Assembly: GCA_020638495.1 (NCBI GenBank)
Contig: JACKIN010000002.1
Location: 360,612 to 424,611 of the forward strand
From: Geminicoccaceae bacterium
GTDB taxonomy: Bacteria; Pseudomonadota; Alphaproteobacteria; Geminicoccales; Geminicoccaceae
Length of the DNA stretch: 64,000 nt
Direction: 5' to 3'
The translations under genes were made by a program, and so were the position numbers. The notes under the pieces are model-generated. The model ran no database searches, was not told where the DNA came from, and saw only the letters and a program-made list of their open reading frames with translations. Shown one piece after another: positions 46,753 through 54,616 of the stretch (position 1 is the first letter of the stretch; every line of letters starts with the position of its first letter).

Positions 46753-48147
46753 ATGACGCTTCGCGTGGCGCAGACCAATCACCAGGCCGACCGCCTGCTG
46801 CTGGGCTTCAGCGACCTGCGCCGCCTGCGCAGCGAGCGGCCGCTGGTGTTCGAGCGCGGCCGGGGCATCTTCATCATCGACGAGCGCGGCAAGGACTATA
46901 TCGAGGCGGTCTCGTCCTTCTATTGCGCCACCCTCGGCTTCAGCGACGAGGAGCTGGCCGAGGCGGCCAGCCGCCAGCTGCGCACCCTGCCGATGTATCC
47001 CTCGGCGATCCACCGGACCACGACGCCGGTGCTCGAGCTCGCCGAGAAGCTGGCAGCCATCGCACCCATTCCCAACGCCCGCATCCATTTCAGCACCACG
47101 GGCTCGGAGGTGAACGACCACCTCATCAAGTTCATGTGGTACGGCAACCACTTCGCCGACGAGCCCCTGCGCCGCAAGATCATCTCCAGGCTCGGCAGCT
47201 ACCACGGCAGCACCATCGCCACGGCGGCGCTGGGCGGTGGCAGCGACCTGCATGCCAGCTTCGCCCTGCCGATGCAGGAATCGGTCCTGGTCTCGCATCC
47301 GGCCTGGCCCAACGCGGCCCACCCGGGCGAGGACGAGGCGGCCTTCACCGACCGGCTGGCGGAAGAGCTGACGCAGGCGATCGAGGCCGCCGGACCGGAG
47401 ACGGTGGGCGGGATGATCGCCGAGCCGGTCTCCGTCTCCTGCGGCATGTTCCCGCCGCCCGAAAGCTACTTCCCCAAGGTGAAGGCGGTCCTCGACCGCT
47501 ACGGCATCAGGCTCTTCGTCGACGAGGTGGTCACCGGCTTCGGCCGTAGCGGCCACATGTGGGCGAGCGAGGCCAAGGGGCTCGAGCCCGACACCGTCTC
47601 CTGCGCCAAGGGCATCTCCGGCGCCTACATGCCGCTCGCCGCCCTCATCATGGGCGAGGCGTTCGCCGACCGGCTGGAGCGCGGCAGCGACACCAAGGGC
47701 TGGTTCGCGCATGGCGGCACGCATCAGGGCCACACGGTCTCCGCCGCCGTCGGCCTCAAGGTCCTCGAGATCTTCGAGCGCCGCGACATCCTCGGCCATG
47801 TCCAGCGCCTCATCCCCTACTGGAACCGCACGCTGGACCGGATGACCGCGCACCCGCTGGTCGCCGGCAGCCGCCGGTTCGGCCTGATGGGTGCCCTCGA
47901 CGTGGCCCTGCCGGGTGCCGGCGAGAAGGACCTGGCCGCCAGCCTCGCCGTCGGCGGGCTCAGCAAGGCGGTCTATGAGGCCGGGCTGGAGCACGGCATC
48001 ATCGTTCGCCCGCTCGCCGGCTGCATCGTCATGGCACCACCGCTGATCATCACCGAGGCCGAGATCGACGAGCTGGCCCGCCGGCTCGAGGCCGCGCTCG
48101 ACCAGGTCCTGGCCGACACGAAGAAGGTTCCCGAAACCGTTGGTTGA
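46753..48147 (+). CDS. Class III (omega-type) aminotransferase
   Basis: 464 residues from ATG 46753, with GGGAGAG five bases upstream. PLP fold type I with STTGSEVNDHLIKFMWYGNH (114 on), SYHGSTIATAALGG, the aspartate in FVDEVVTGFGRSG (D257) and Schiff-base Lys286 in CAKGISGAYMPL. It resembles omega-amino-acid:pyruvate aminotransferases. It is divergent from the RraA-TRAP array and shares its LacI-like operator region, so it probably deaminates the imported compound or a breakdown product. The IS element begins 90 bp downstream. Confidence 0.9.
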   Translation: MTLRVAQTNHQADRLLLGFSDLRRLRSERPLVFERGRGIFIIDERGKDYIEAVSSFYCATLGFSDEELAEAASRQLRTLPMYPSAIHRTTTPVLELAEKLAAIAPIPNARIHFSTTGSEVNDHLIKFMWYGNHFADEPLRRKIISRLGSYHGSTIATAALGGGSDLHASFALPMQESVLVSHPAWPNAAHPGEDEAAFTDRLAEELTQAIEAAGPETVGGMIAEPVSVSCGMFPPPESYFPKVKAVLDRYGIRLFVDEVVTGFGRSGHMWASEAKGLEPDTVSCAKGISGAYMPLAALIMGEAFADRLERGSDTKGWFAHGGTHQGHTVSAAVGLKVLEIFERRDILGHVQRLIPYWNRTLDRMTAHPLVAGSRRFGLMGALDVALPGAGEKDLAASLAVGGLSKAVYEAGLEHGIIVRPLAGCIVMAPPLIITEAEIDELARRLEAALDQVLADTKKVPETVG

Positions 48148-48237
48148 TGCGGCAAGTGACGGTAGAAAAGCTAGCAATAACTGTTAGTTAGCCAGTGTAT
48201 GTTTGCAGGCCAACCAAGGCCCATAAGCGAATCGTAA

Positions 48238-49705
48238 CAGCGTGTTGACGAAATCCGCCTGATCGTGATTCGGTGACAGCGGGATGGCGGGGAGGGACGG
48301 CATGGCGTTGGGTCGGCAGTCAGAGCGGCAGAGCGAGCTATTGCTGAGCTGGTCAGAGCTGCCACGGTCGCAGGGTCATCCGTTTTATGACCGGCTGGAG
48401 GAGATCCTGCGTGCTGCCGGTTTTGACCGGCATGTCGAGACGCTCTGCCAGCCGCATTATTCGTCGGCGGCCCGGGGTCGCAAGTCGCTGCCGCCCGGGC
48501 GCTACTTCCGCATGCTGCTGGTGGGCTACTTCGAGGGAATCGACAGTGAGCGGGGGATCGAGTGGCGTTGTGCGGACAGCCTGAGCCTGCGCGAGTTCCT
48601 GCTGTTGGCGAGCCGGGAGGGCGTGCCGGATCACTCCTGGCTGTCGCGGACCCGCTCGCGTCTGCCCTTGGAGGTGCATGACGAGGTCTTCGCCTGGGTG
48701 CTGCAGCGGCTGGCCGAGCACGGGCTGATCAAGGGCGCGCGGATCGGGGTCGATGCCTCGACCATGGAGGCGCATGCGGCGCTGCGGGCCATCGTTCGCC
48801 GGGAGACGGGCGAAGGCTACCGGGAGATGCTGAAGCGGCTCGCAGTCGAGAGCGGCATCGAGACGCCGACCGCGGACGACCTGATCCGGCTCGATCGCAA
48901 GAGGCCCGGCAAGAAGCTGTCGAACGAGGACTGGGAGAGCCCGACCGACAGTGATGCCCGCATCGCCCGGATGAAGGACGGCCGCACCAGGCTGGCCTAC
49001 AAGCCCGAGCATGCCGTCGATCTCGACACCGGCGCCGTTCTCGCTGCTCCCGTCCATCACGCCGACCGCGGCGATGCCAAGACCCTGCCGAAGACGATCG
49101 ATAAGACCATCCGGAACCTGGCAGCGATCGAACGCGCACCAACGACCGAGGCGCCCGCGGAACTGGTCGCCGACAAGGGCTACCACAGCCGTGATGGCCT
49201 GAAAGAACTCCACGACAGCCCCTGGAAAACCCGCATCGCCGAGCCGACACCACCGACCGGCAAGGGTGGCATCCTGCGTTGGCATGGCGACGACCAGGCC
49301 AGAAACGCCGTTTACGGCAACCGCCGCCGGCTGCTCTCCGGCGTTGCCAAGCAAGCCTTCAAGCTCAGAACCGAGATTGTCGAGCGCGCCTTCGCGCTGA
49401 CCCTCGACCGCGGCGGCATGCGCCGAACCTGGCTGCGTGGTCGCGACAACGTCCAAAAACGCTACCTGATCCACATCGCCGGCTACAATCTGGGGTTGAT
49501 CATGCGGCTTCTCACCGGCTCCGGCACCCCAAGGCGCTGGGCGGGCGCGAATCCATGGCTGTTCTGGCTCTCGATGCCGCTCGATGCCGATCACCGAGCC
49601 CTCTGGCTCGCGATCGTCCCCCAGAACGAGCCATCACCGGTCGCGACCGCAGTCTTCGTGATCGGACTCGAGGGTCGCTGAAACTCGCAATTCCGCAACA
49701 CGCTG
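48238..49705 (+). mobile_element. Complete IS1182-like insertion sequence
   Basis: 1468 bp bounded by imperfect inverted repeats starting CAGCGTGTTG; left 48238-48257 and right 49686-49705 match at 16 of 20 positions. GTAA flanks both ends (48234-48237 and 49706-49709), a 4-bp target duplication that indicates genuine, fairly recent transposition. It contains one intact transposase gene. It inserted in the gap between the aminotransferase gene and tRNA-Ser, 26 bp before the tRNA. The family call is from transposase layout and is less certain than the ends. Confidence 0.88.
48302..49681 (+). CDS. DDE transposase, IS1182-like
   Basis: 459 residues from ATG 48302, with GGGGAGGGA six bases upstream; an in-frame ATG at 48284 is possible. 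The N-terminal DUF772-like part (RYFRMLLVGYFEGIDSERGI ... VPDHSWLSRTRSRLP) and the catalytic part are visible: first Asp in IGVDASTMEAHAA, second in LVADKGYHSRDG, and a Glu in TEIVERAFALTLD. The frame is intact, so it is probably active. Composition is GC-rich like the chromosome. Confidence 0.9.
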   Translation: MALGRQSERQSELLLSWSELPRSQGHPFYDRLEEILRAAGFDRHVETLCQPHYSSAARGRKSLPPGRYFRMLLVGYFEGIDSERGIEWRCADSLSLREFLLLASREGVPDHSWLSRTRSRLPLEVHDEVFAWVLQRLAEHGLIKGARIGVDASTMEAHAALRAIVRRETGEGYREMLKRLAVESGIETPTADDLIRLDRKRPGKKLSNEDWESPTDSDARIARMKDGRTRLAYKPEHAVDLDTGAVLAAPVHHADRGDAKTLPKTIDKTIRNLAAIERAPTTEAPAELVADKGYHSRDGLKELHDSPWKTRIAEPTPPTGKGGILRWHGDDQARNAVYGNRRRLLSGVAKQAFKLRTEIVERAFALTLDRGGMRRTWLRGRDNVQKRYLIHIAGYNLGLIMRLLTGSGTPRRWAGANPWLFWLSMPLDADHRALWLAIVPQNEPSPVATAVFVIGLEGR

Positions 49706-49731
49706 GTAAGCACCAGTACCCCGAACGGCAA

Positions 49732-49821
49732 GGCAGCGTGGCCGAGTGGTTGAACGCTCCAGTCTTGAAAACTGGCAACGGGGCAACCCGTTCGTGGGTT
49801 CGGATCCCACCGCTTCCGCCA
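49732..49821 (+). tRNA. tRNA-Ser (anticodon TGA)
   Basis: 90 nt including an encoded CCA. The D arm (GGCCGAGTGGTTGAA), anticodon stem CCAGT/ACTGG around cTTGAAAA giving anticodon TGA, a long class-II variable arm (CAACGGGGCAACCCGTTC) and T arm GTGGGTTCGGATCCCAC are clear. The acceptor stem GGCAGCG/CGCTTCC has one C-U mismatch at the third pair. It lies 26 bp from the IS right end and marks the left edge of the AT-rich segment. Confidence 0.95.
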
Positions 49822-50121
49822 TCCGAAGGATGCTCCGCGTGGACACGCTGACGAGGGAGGCAGCATCCCTAGCGGCCGACTTCGTGCGGTCGGTCTCGCT
49901 GGTCGGCTTGATCGCATGCGGCAGGCCCTCGAAGATCTGGCCGCATTCACGAGAGTGCTGGACGAGGCCGCATTTCGACGCGAAGAACGGACGTGTCCTA
50001 GTCGCCGCAGGCAAAGGCCAGATTCTCGCTTGCATTCGACCGGGCCTCGAAGCCACAATAGCCGCGCTCCCAACGTCCGCGTCATCTTTGTCTACTTTCC
50101 TTCATATAGAAGAAAATAGCA
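49822..50121. other. Gap between tRNA-Ser and AT-rich genes
   Basis: 300 bp. The first 270 bp are still GC-rich and hold no convincing gene; short open frames here have no recognisable motifs and one of them runs through the tRNA. From about 50090 base composition drops sharply to AT-rich. I see no duplicate of the tRNA 3' end. Confidence 0.6.
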
Positions 50122-50436
50122 ATGAATAGATATGACCAACTATCTCCTGCTATAAAGTATGCAGGATTATTTTTTTCATGGGCTCCTATTTTGGTCGGCG
50201 GAATTTTAACTAAATCGTGGATTATAGCTATAGCGATATTCATGACCGGATTTGTTTTAAAGTATATTTCCATGATTTTTATTGGAACTGTATGCAAAAA
50301 AATGTCAATGGATTCAGACGGAGAGGTCGATGGATATCAATTTAATAATATTTTTATTTGGCCATTTTTGATATCTGGCCCCCTAATGAATAGTCTGGCT
50401 GCAATCTATTATATAAAATTTGGAATGCCATTCTGA
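50122..50436 (+). CDS. Small AT-rich membrane protein of unknown function
   Basis: 104 residues. Three hydrophobic helices are predicted (about 11-29, 32-55 and 74-95) with a short polar loop containing MSMDSDGEVDGYQ. No family is recognised. Codon use is strongly AT-biased (many ATA, TTA, AAA), unlike all neighbours outside this patch, which indicates horizontal transfer. The ATG has only a weak purine stretch upstream. It is 264 bp before the nuclease-like gene on the same strand, so the two may form a unit; that is inference. Confidence 0.6.
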   Translation: MNRYDQLSPAIKYAGLFFSWAPILVGGILTKSWIIAIAIFMTGFVLKYISMIFIGTVCKKMSMDSDGEVDGYQFNNIFIWPFLISGPLMNSLAAIYYIKFGMPF

Positions 50437-50700
50437 AAAATGAAAGCTTGATCTTGAGAAACACCCCTTTTAGAGCGCGCGAGCGCATTGAGCGAGGCCA
50501 CTTTTCGGCGCGTAAGGTTAAAATGCGCTGTTTCTCCAAGAACTGCAATGATAAATGGAATCTCAAGCATCTTAAGCAAGAGAAATTCATTTCGTTCCAT
50601 CAAAAAATGTATTGGAAGAAAAATAATGCCGTTGCATCGCGTCACATCTATTAGATGTTTATGTGTAAAAAAGAATTCGTTCTCCAAAAATATTAGTATT

Positions 50701-51561
50701 ATGGATTTCGAGATATTGCGAGAACAATGTTCAGTCTTGCGGGAATTGTTAATACCTGAAATTATTTGGCGACAATATCGCAGTTTTTGCATTGAACCTC
50801 TGGATAAGATGCATCACAAGCCAATTTTATTCCTGGCTTTTAAAAGAAATTATCTTTCGCGTTTTACACGTTTGGCACATGAGTGGTTTCTTGATAAGAA
50901 TGACAAATTACATCTCATAGTTCCACAATATAAAAAAGACCTTATTGAGAAATGGATGCTGGAAGGCGATTATAAGAACCGTTTCAAGAACGGAAGAATA
51001 TACAAATCTAGGTGGGCTGAGCTATTTTTTGCGAAATGGCTATTAGATCATTCATGGAAAATTGTAGAATTGGAAGCAACTGGAGGGCAATCAGATGTAA
51101 TAGCGCTTTCGAAAGATAGAATTATGACCACCTTTGAAGTAAAAAACATCGGTATGAGTCCGTACGATTTTGATGTTATTACTGAGATGCTGCAGTCTCC
51201 GATCGGCGTATCAATAGATGCTTACGACGATGATTCTTATGCTGATTACTTAATTTATCGAATATACCAGGGAGCAAAGCAAATACGCAATCGACCCGGA
51301 AAAAAAGTAGTTGTTGTGATTTTGGAGGACTACCAATTTCATTACAAAAATATTCTAAAAGAAAATAGAATCAAATGGAATTCGCCAAAATTTTTTAATA
51401 AAACTGAGGATATGCAAGAATTATTAAGATACGAATACGAAAAGAGTCCAAACTTTGATGAAAGTCTTGTAGAAACGATTAAGAGCGTGCATGAAATTTG
51501 GATTTTTGAGATGAACTACTATTATTTGCATTTACGCCATATCTTGCCTACTGGGTCTTGA
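50701..51561 (+). CDS. PD-(D/E)XK nuclease-like protein, AT-rich, unknown
   Basis: 286 residues from ATG 50701; the frame is open to 50488 but the extra 71 residues are Ser/Arg-rich and not fold-like, so the true start is uncertain. A candidate PD-(D/E)XK core is visible: Glu107 in RWAELFFAKWLL, Asp132 in GGQSDVIAL and E146-V-K148 in TTFEVKNIG, with the expected helix-strand-strand spacing. No family is recognised. Codon use is AT-rich, like the preceding small membrane protein. A defence or mobile-element endonuclease role is inferred only from fold motif, composition and location beside tRNA-Ser. Confidence 0.65.
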   Translation: MDFEILREQCSVLRELLIPEIIWRQYRSFCIEPLDKMHHKPILFLAFKRNYLSRFTRLAHEWFLDKNDKLHLIVPQYKKDLIEKWMLEGDYKNRFKNGRIYKSRWAELFFAKWLLDHSWKIVELEATGGQSDVIALSKDRIMTTFEVKNIGMSPYDFDVITEMLQSPIGVSIDAYDDDSYADYLIYRIYQGAKQIRNRPGKKVVVVILEDYQFHYKNILKENRIKWNSPKFFNKTEDMQELLRYEYEKSPNFDESLVETIKSVHEIWIFEMNYYYLHLRHILPTGS

Positions 51562-52131
51562 TGTTTATACATACTGTCACGCAGCCGGATTCGTAGTGAT
51601 TGTCTATCTGCCGTCAAATTGAGCCGGTGTGAAAGGCCGAGCTTGCTGTCCATGCAATGCAACTGGCCACGCCGGCACCGCCTCAGCCTCGCTCACCGGC
51701 ATATCCCCAAATCCGGTCACGCTGCCACAGGCCAAACAGACCTTGCTCGTGCCATGCGAGGATGGCGCCGAGGACGCCACTGTTGCCGTCCGCGCCCACC
51801 ATGTCGATGCGGTCGAGCTTGCCGGATTCAACGTCCGCCCGTATCTCGGCTTCAAATTCAGGCGTGGCCACGAGGGCGAACGGCGAAATGCGCACCTGCT
51901 CCAACTTTTGCACCCGTTCGAGTAGCCTGCGGACGAGCGCCACGTCGGTTACTTCTCGCCCTTGAACCGCCGCAGGGCCTTCCCGAGCTCCAGCAGTCTG
52001 AGGTGGCCTGCATAGGGGCTATTGCAAAGGTCAAGCAACGGATTTTGCTTGATAATTCAGCTATGTAAAGGAGCGCAAAGCTACCGCAAGCTCAATCCCA
52101 GCAAATCCCGAAACCGTCTGACGCAGCGCCG
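51562..52131 (-). pseudogene. GC-rich coding remnants, no intact gene
   Basis: 570 bp. Composition returns to GC-rich from about 51600. On the minus strand an 86-codon frame (51683-51943, GTG start) has protein-like content (RISPFALVATPEFEAEIRAD, AILAWHEQGLFGLWQRDRIW), and just upstream another frame ends LRLLELGKALRRFKGEK at a TAA near 51950. Neither has a recognisable family or a complete start-to-stop structure in context. They look like the right-hand debris of a mobile element or prophage. 52030-52100 is locally AT-rich and holds nothing I can name. Confidence 0.4.
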
Positions 52132-53397
52132 TCAGAGGCGCGGGCGGCGGCTCGACCAGTCCGGCTGGTATTTGCGCATCTCGCTGGCGTCGTCGCGCTT
52201 GCGCAGCCCGCAATCCTGATAGTCCTGATGCATCCGCGCCAGGGCCGCCTGGTCGAGCTCGACGCCGAGGCCCGGCCCCTGCGGCAGGGCGACCGAGCCA
52301 TCCCTGATCGCGAGCTTGCCGCCAACGATCAGGTCGTCCTCGAGCCACGGGTAGTGGGTGTCGCAGTCATAGGTGAGGTTGGGCGTGGCCGCCGCGAGGT
52401 GCGCCATGGCGGCGAGGCTGATGCCGAGATGCGAGTTGGAGTGCATCGAGAGGCCGAGGCCCCAGGTGGCGCAGATGCGGGCGAGCTCGCGGCTGGCGGC
52501 GAGGCCGCCCCAGTAGTGGTGGTCCGAGAGCACGATGCGAACGGCACCCTGCGCGATGCCCGGCGGCAGGTGATCGAAGGCGACGACGCACATGTTGGTG
52601 GCGAGCGGCATCTTGGTCGCGGCCTGGATCACCGCCATGCCGGGGATGCCGAGCGTCGGGTCCTCGAGATATTCGAGCAGGCCCTCCATTTGCGGCAGGA
52701 GCCGCAAGGTCGTGTGGACGTGCCAGGCGCCGTTCGGGTCGATCCGCAATGGCGCATTCGGGAAGGCCCCGCGCAGCGCCCGGATCGCCTCGATCTCGGC
52801 CTCCGGCTCGAGCACGCCGGCCTTCAGCTTGAGGGCGCGAAACCCGTGGAGCTCGACCATCCTCTTCGCCTGATCGACCACGCCCTCCGGGGTGAGCGCC
52901 TCGCCCCAGGGATCGTCGGGTGCCGTCGGATCGAAGCGGTGGCGCTCGAACTTGTAGAAGAGATAGGCCGCGAACGGGATGCGCTCGCGCACCCGGCCGC
53001 CCAGGAGGTCGCAGACGGGGGTGTTCGTGTGCCTGCCGAAGGCGTCCCAGCAGGCGACCTCGAAGGCGCCGAAGATGCGCGGCGTCAACGTCGCCTTGCT
53101 GGTGCGGGCGGAGGATTCCGGGTCCTCGATGGCGATCTCGGCGACCGCGTCCCGCACCCGCGCGCCGAGCCCGTTGAGGTCGAGCACGTGCAGGCCGACG
53201 AGGCGCGGTGCGGCATTTCGCAGGCAGCGGAGGATCGCCTCGTCGCCATAGGTCTCGCCGAGGCCGACGGTCCCGCCCTCGATCCGAAGCTCGACGATGT
53301 TGCGCTGGCACCAGGGCTCGTGGACGCCCATGGCATTGAGCAGCGGCGGGTCGCGGAAGGCGACCGGGGTGACGGTGACATGCTCGATCCGGGCCAT
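52132..53397 (-). CDS. Glucarate dehydratase-like enolase-superfamily enzyme
   Basis: 421 residues from ATG 53397, with GAGGAGA upstream. The GlucD residue set is visible in order: the KxK base in LKLKAG, metal ligand Asp in RIDPNGAW, Glu in YLEDP, Asn in LATNMCVV, Asp in LSDHHYWGG and the catalytic His in MHSNSHLGIS. D-glucarate/L-idarate dehydration to 5-keto-4-deoxyglucarate is the likely reaction, though the short length (E. coli GudD is about 446) leaves room for a related acid sugar. Last gene of the leftward operon starting at 61425. Confidence 0.85.
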   Translation of the reverse strand: MARIEHVTVTPVAFRDPPLLNAMGVHEPWCQRNIVELRIEGGTVGLGETYGDEAILRCLRNAAPRLVGLHVLDLNGLGARVRDAVAEIAIEDPESSARTSKATLTPRIFGAFEVACWDAFGRHTNTPVCDLLGGRVRERIPFAAYLFYKFERHRFDPTAPDDPWGEALTPEGVVDQAKRMVELHGFRALKLKAGVLEPEAEIEAIRALRGAFPNAPLRIDPNGAWHVHTTLRLLPQMEGLLEYLEDPTLGIPGMAVIQAATKMPLATNMCVVAFDHLPPGIAQGAVRIVLSDHHYWGGLAASRELARICATWGLGLSMHSNSHLGISLAAMAHLAAATPNLTYDCDTHYPWLEDDLIVGGKLAIRDGSVALPQGPGLGVELDQAALARMHQDYQDCGLRKRDDASEMRKYQPDWSSRRPRL

Positions 53398-53407
53398 GGC
53401 CGTCTCC

Positions 53408-54616
53408 TCAGGTCGCCTTGCGGCGCAGCTTGCGGGCGCGGGCGAGGCGGGTCTGGAAGTAGATGTTCTCGCCCGCGGTGCCCGGCTCGTAGGCCCAGCC
53501 ATCGTCCTCGGGCATGGTGGCGACATTGCGCACGCTCGGGTATTTCAGGATCTCGTCGAGCACCAGATCGACGCCGAGGCCGGGGGTGTCGGGCACGCGC
53601 AGATGGCCGTCCTCGGTCCGCAGCGCCGGTGTCACCACCTCGGCCCGGCCGGGCCAGTCGAACTCGACCCGCTCCAGCATCAGCGCGTTGGGGATCGTCG
53701 CCATGACGTGGAGGGCGGCGAACTCGGCGACGGGGCCGAGCGAGCCCGAATGCGGCGCCATGGTGATGTAGTGCGCCTCGGCCATGGCCGCGATCTTGCG
53801 CATCTGGGTGATCCCGCCGGCCCGGCCCGTGTCGGGCTGGACGACGTCCACCAGCTCGCGCTCGATGAGCGGCCTGAGGCCCCAGATGTTGGCGTGCCGC
53901 TCGCCCGCCGCCAGCGGAATGGCGACCGCGTCCCTGATCCGCGCATAGCCGTCGAGATTGTCCGGGGCGATCGGGTCCTCGTAGAAGAGGAGGTCCAAAT
54001 GCTCGAGCTCGCGGCCGACCCGGATGGCGTCGGCGGGCGTCATCCAGGAGGGACCGTGCGCGTCCACCATGACGTCGACCTCGGGCCCGACGGCATCGCG
54101 GATGGCGGCCACCCGGTCGATGTCGACCGCACCCGTGAAGCCGACCTTCACGCCCTTGATGCCGAGCCCCATCAGCTCCCTGGCGCGCTCCGGCGTCCTG
54201 GCATGGCCATACACCCTGACGCGGTCGCGAAACCGGCCGCCGAGCAGGTTCCAGACGGGCTGGCCCAGCGCCTTGCCCTTGATGTCCCAGAGCGCCATCT
54301 CGATCGCGGTCATGGCGCCGCCGCCGACCGTGCCGAGAACGCCGTGGCCCATCGAGGCCACGTACATGCGCTGCCAGAGCCGGTCGATATGGGCAGGGTC
54401 CTCGCCGACCAGCACACGGGCCAAGTCCTCGACGGCGGCCTTGACCACCCGCGGCCAGCCCGAGCCCTCGCCGACACCGTAAATCCCCTCGTCGGTCAGC
54501 ACCCGGACGAACAGCCAGTTGCGCGAGCCGCCGTGGCCGTCCGAGCCCCGGCTCGTGCCACTGACCGGACGGGCGCCGACCTGCATGAGGTGGGTTTCGA
54601 TGGCGGTGATCTTCAT
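53408..54616 (-). CDS. Mandelate racemase/muconate lactonizing enzyme family dehydratase
   Basis: 402 residues from ATG 54616, overlapping the esterase stop (ATGA). Capping domain MKITAIETHLMQVGARPVSG, then barrel motifs: lysine in IKGVKVGF, metal ligands in VDAHGPSW, FYEDPI and AAGERHAN, and catalytic His in APHSGSLGP. This is an acid-sugar dehydratase pattern (galactonate- or mannonate-dehydratase-like). Exact sugar not assignable. Ten bp separate it from the glucarate dehydratase-like gene. Confidence 0.88.
   Translation of the reverse strand: MKITAIETHLMQVGARPVSGTSRGSDGHGGSRNWLFVRVLTDEGIYGVGEGSGWPRVVKAAVEDLARVLVGEDPAHIDRLWQRMYVASMGHGVLGTVGGGAMTAIEMALWDIKGKALGQPVWNLLGGRFRDRVRVYGHARTPERARELMGLGIKGVKVGFTGAVDIDRVAAIRDAVGPEVDVMVDAHGPSWMTPADAIRVGRELEHLDLLFYEDPIAPDNLDGYARIRDAVAIPLAAGERHANIWGLRPLIERELVDVVQPDTGRAGGITQMRKIAAMAEAHYITMAPHSGSLGPVAEFAALHVMATIPNALMLERVEFDWPGRAEVVTPALRTEDGHLRVPDTPGLGVDLVLDEILKYPSVRNVATMPEDDGWAYEPGTAGENIYFQTRLARARKLRRKAT

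Noticed and set aside
49746..50129. 127-codon frame through the tRNA gene
   Set aside because: It begins inside tRNA-Ser and has no recognisable domain; treated as chance.
49732..52131. Integrase-type island with attL/attR at tRNA-Ser
   Set aside because: I found no direct repeat of the tRNA 3' end downstream and no integrase gene, so only the composition and position support an island.
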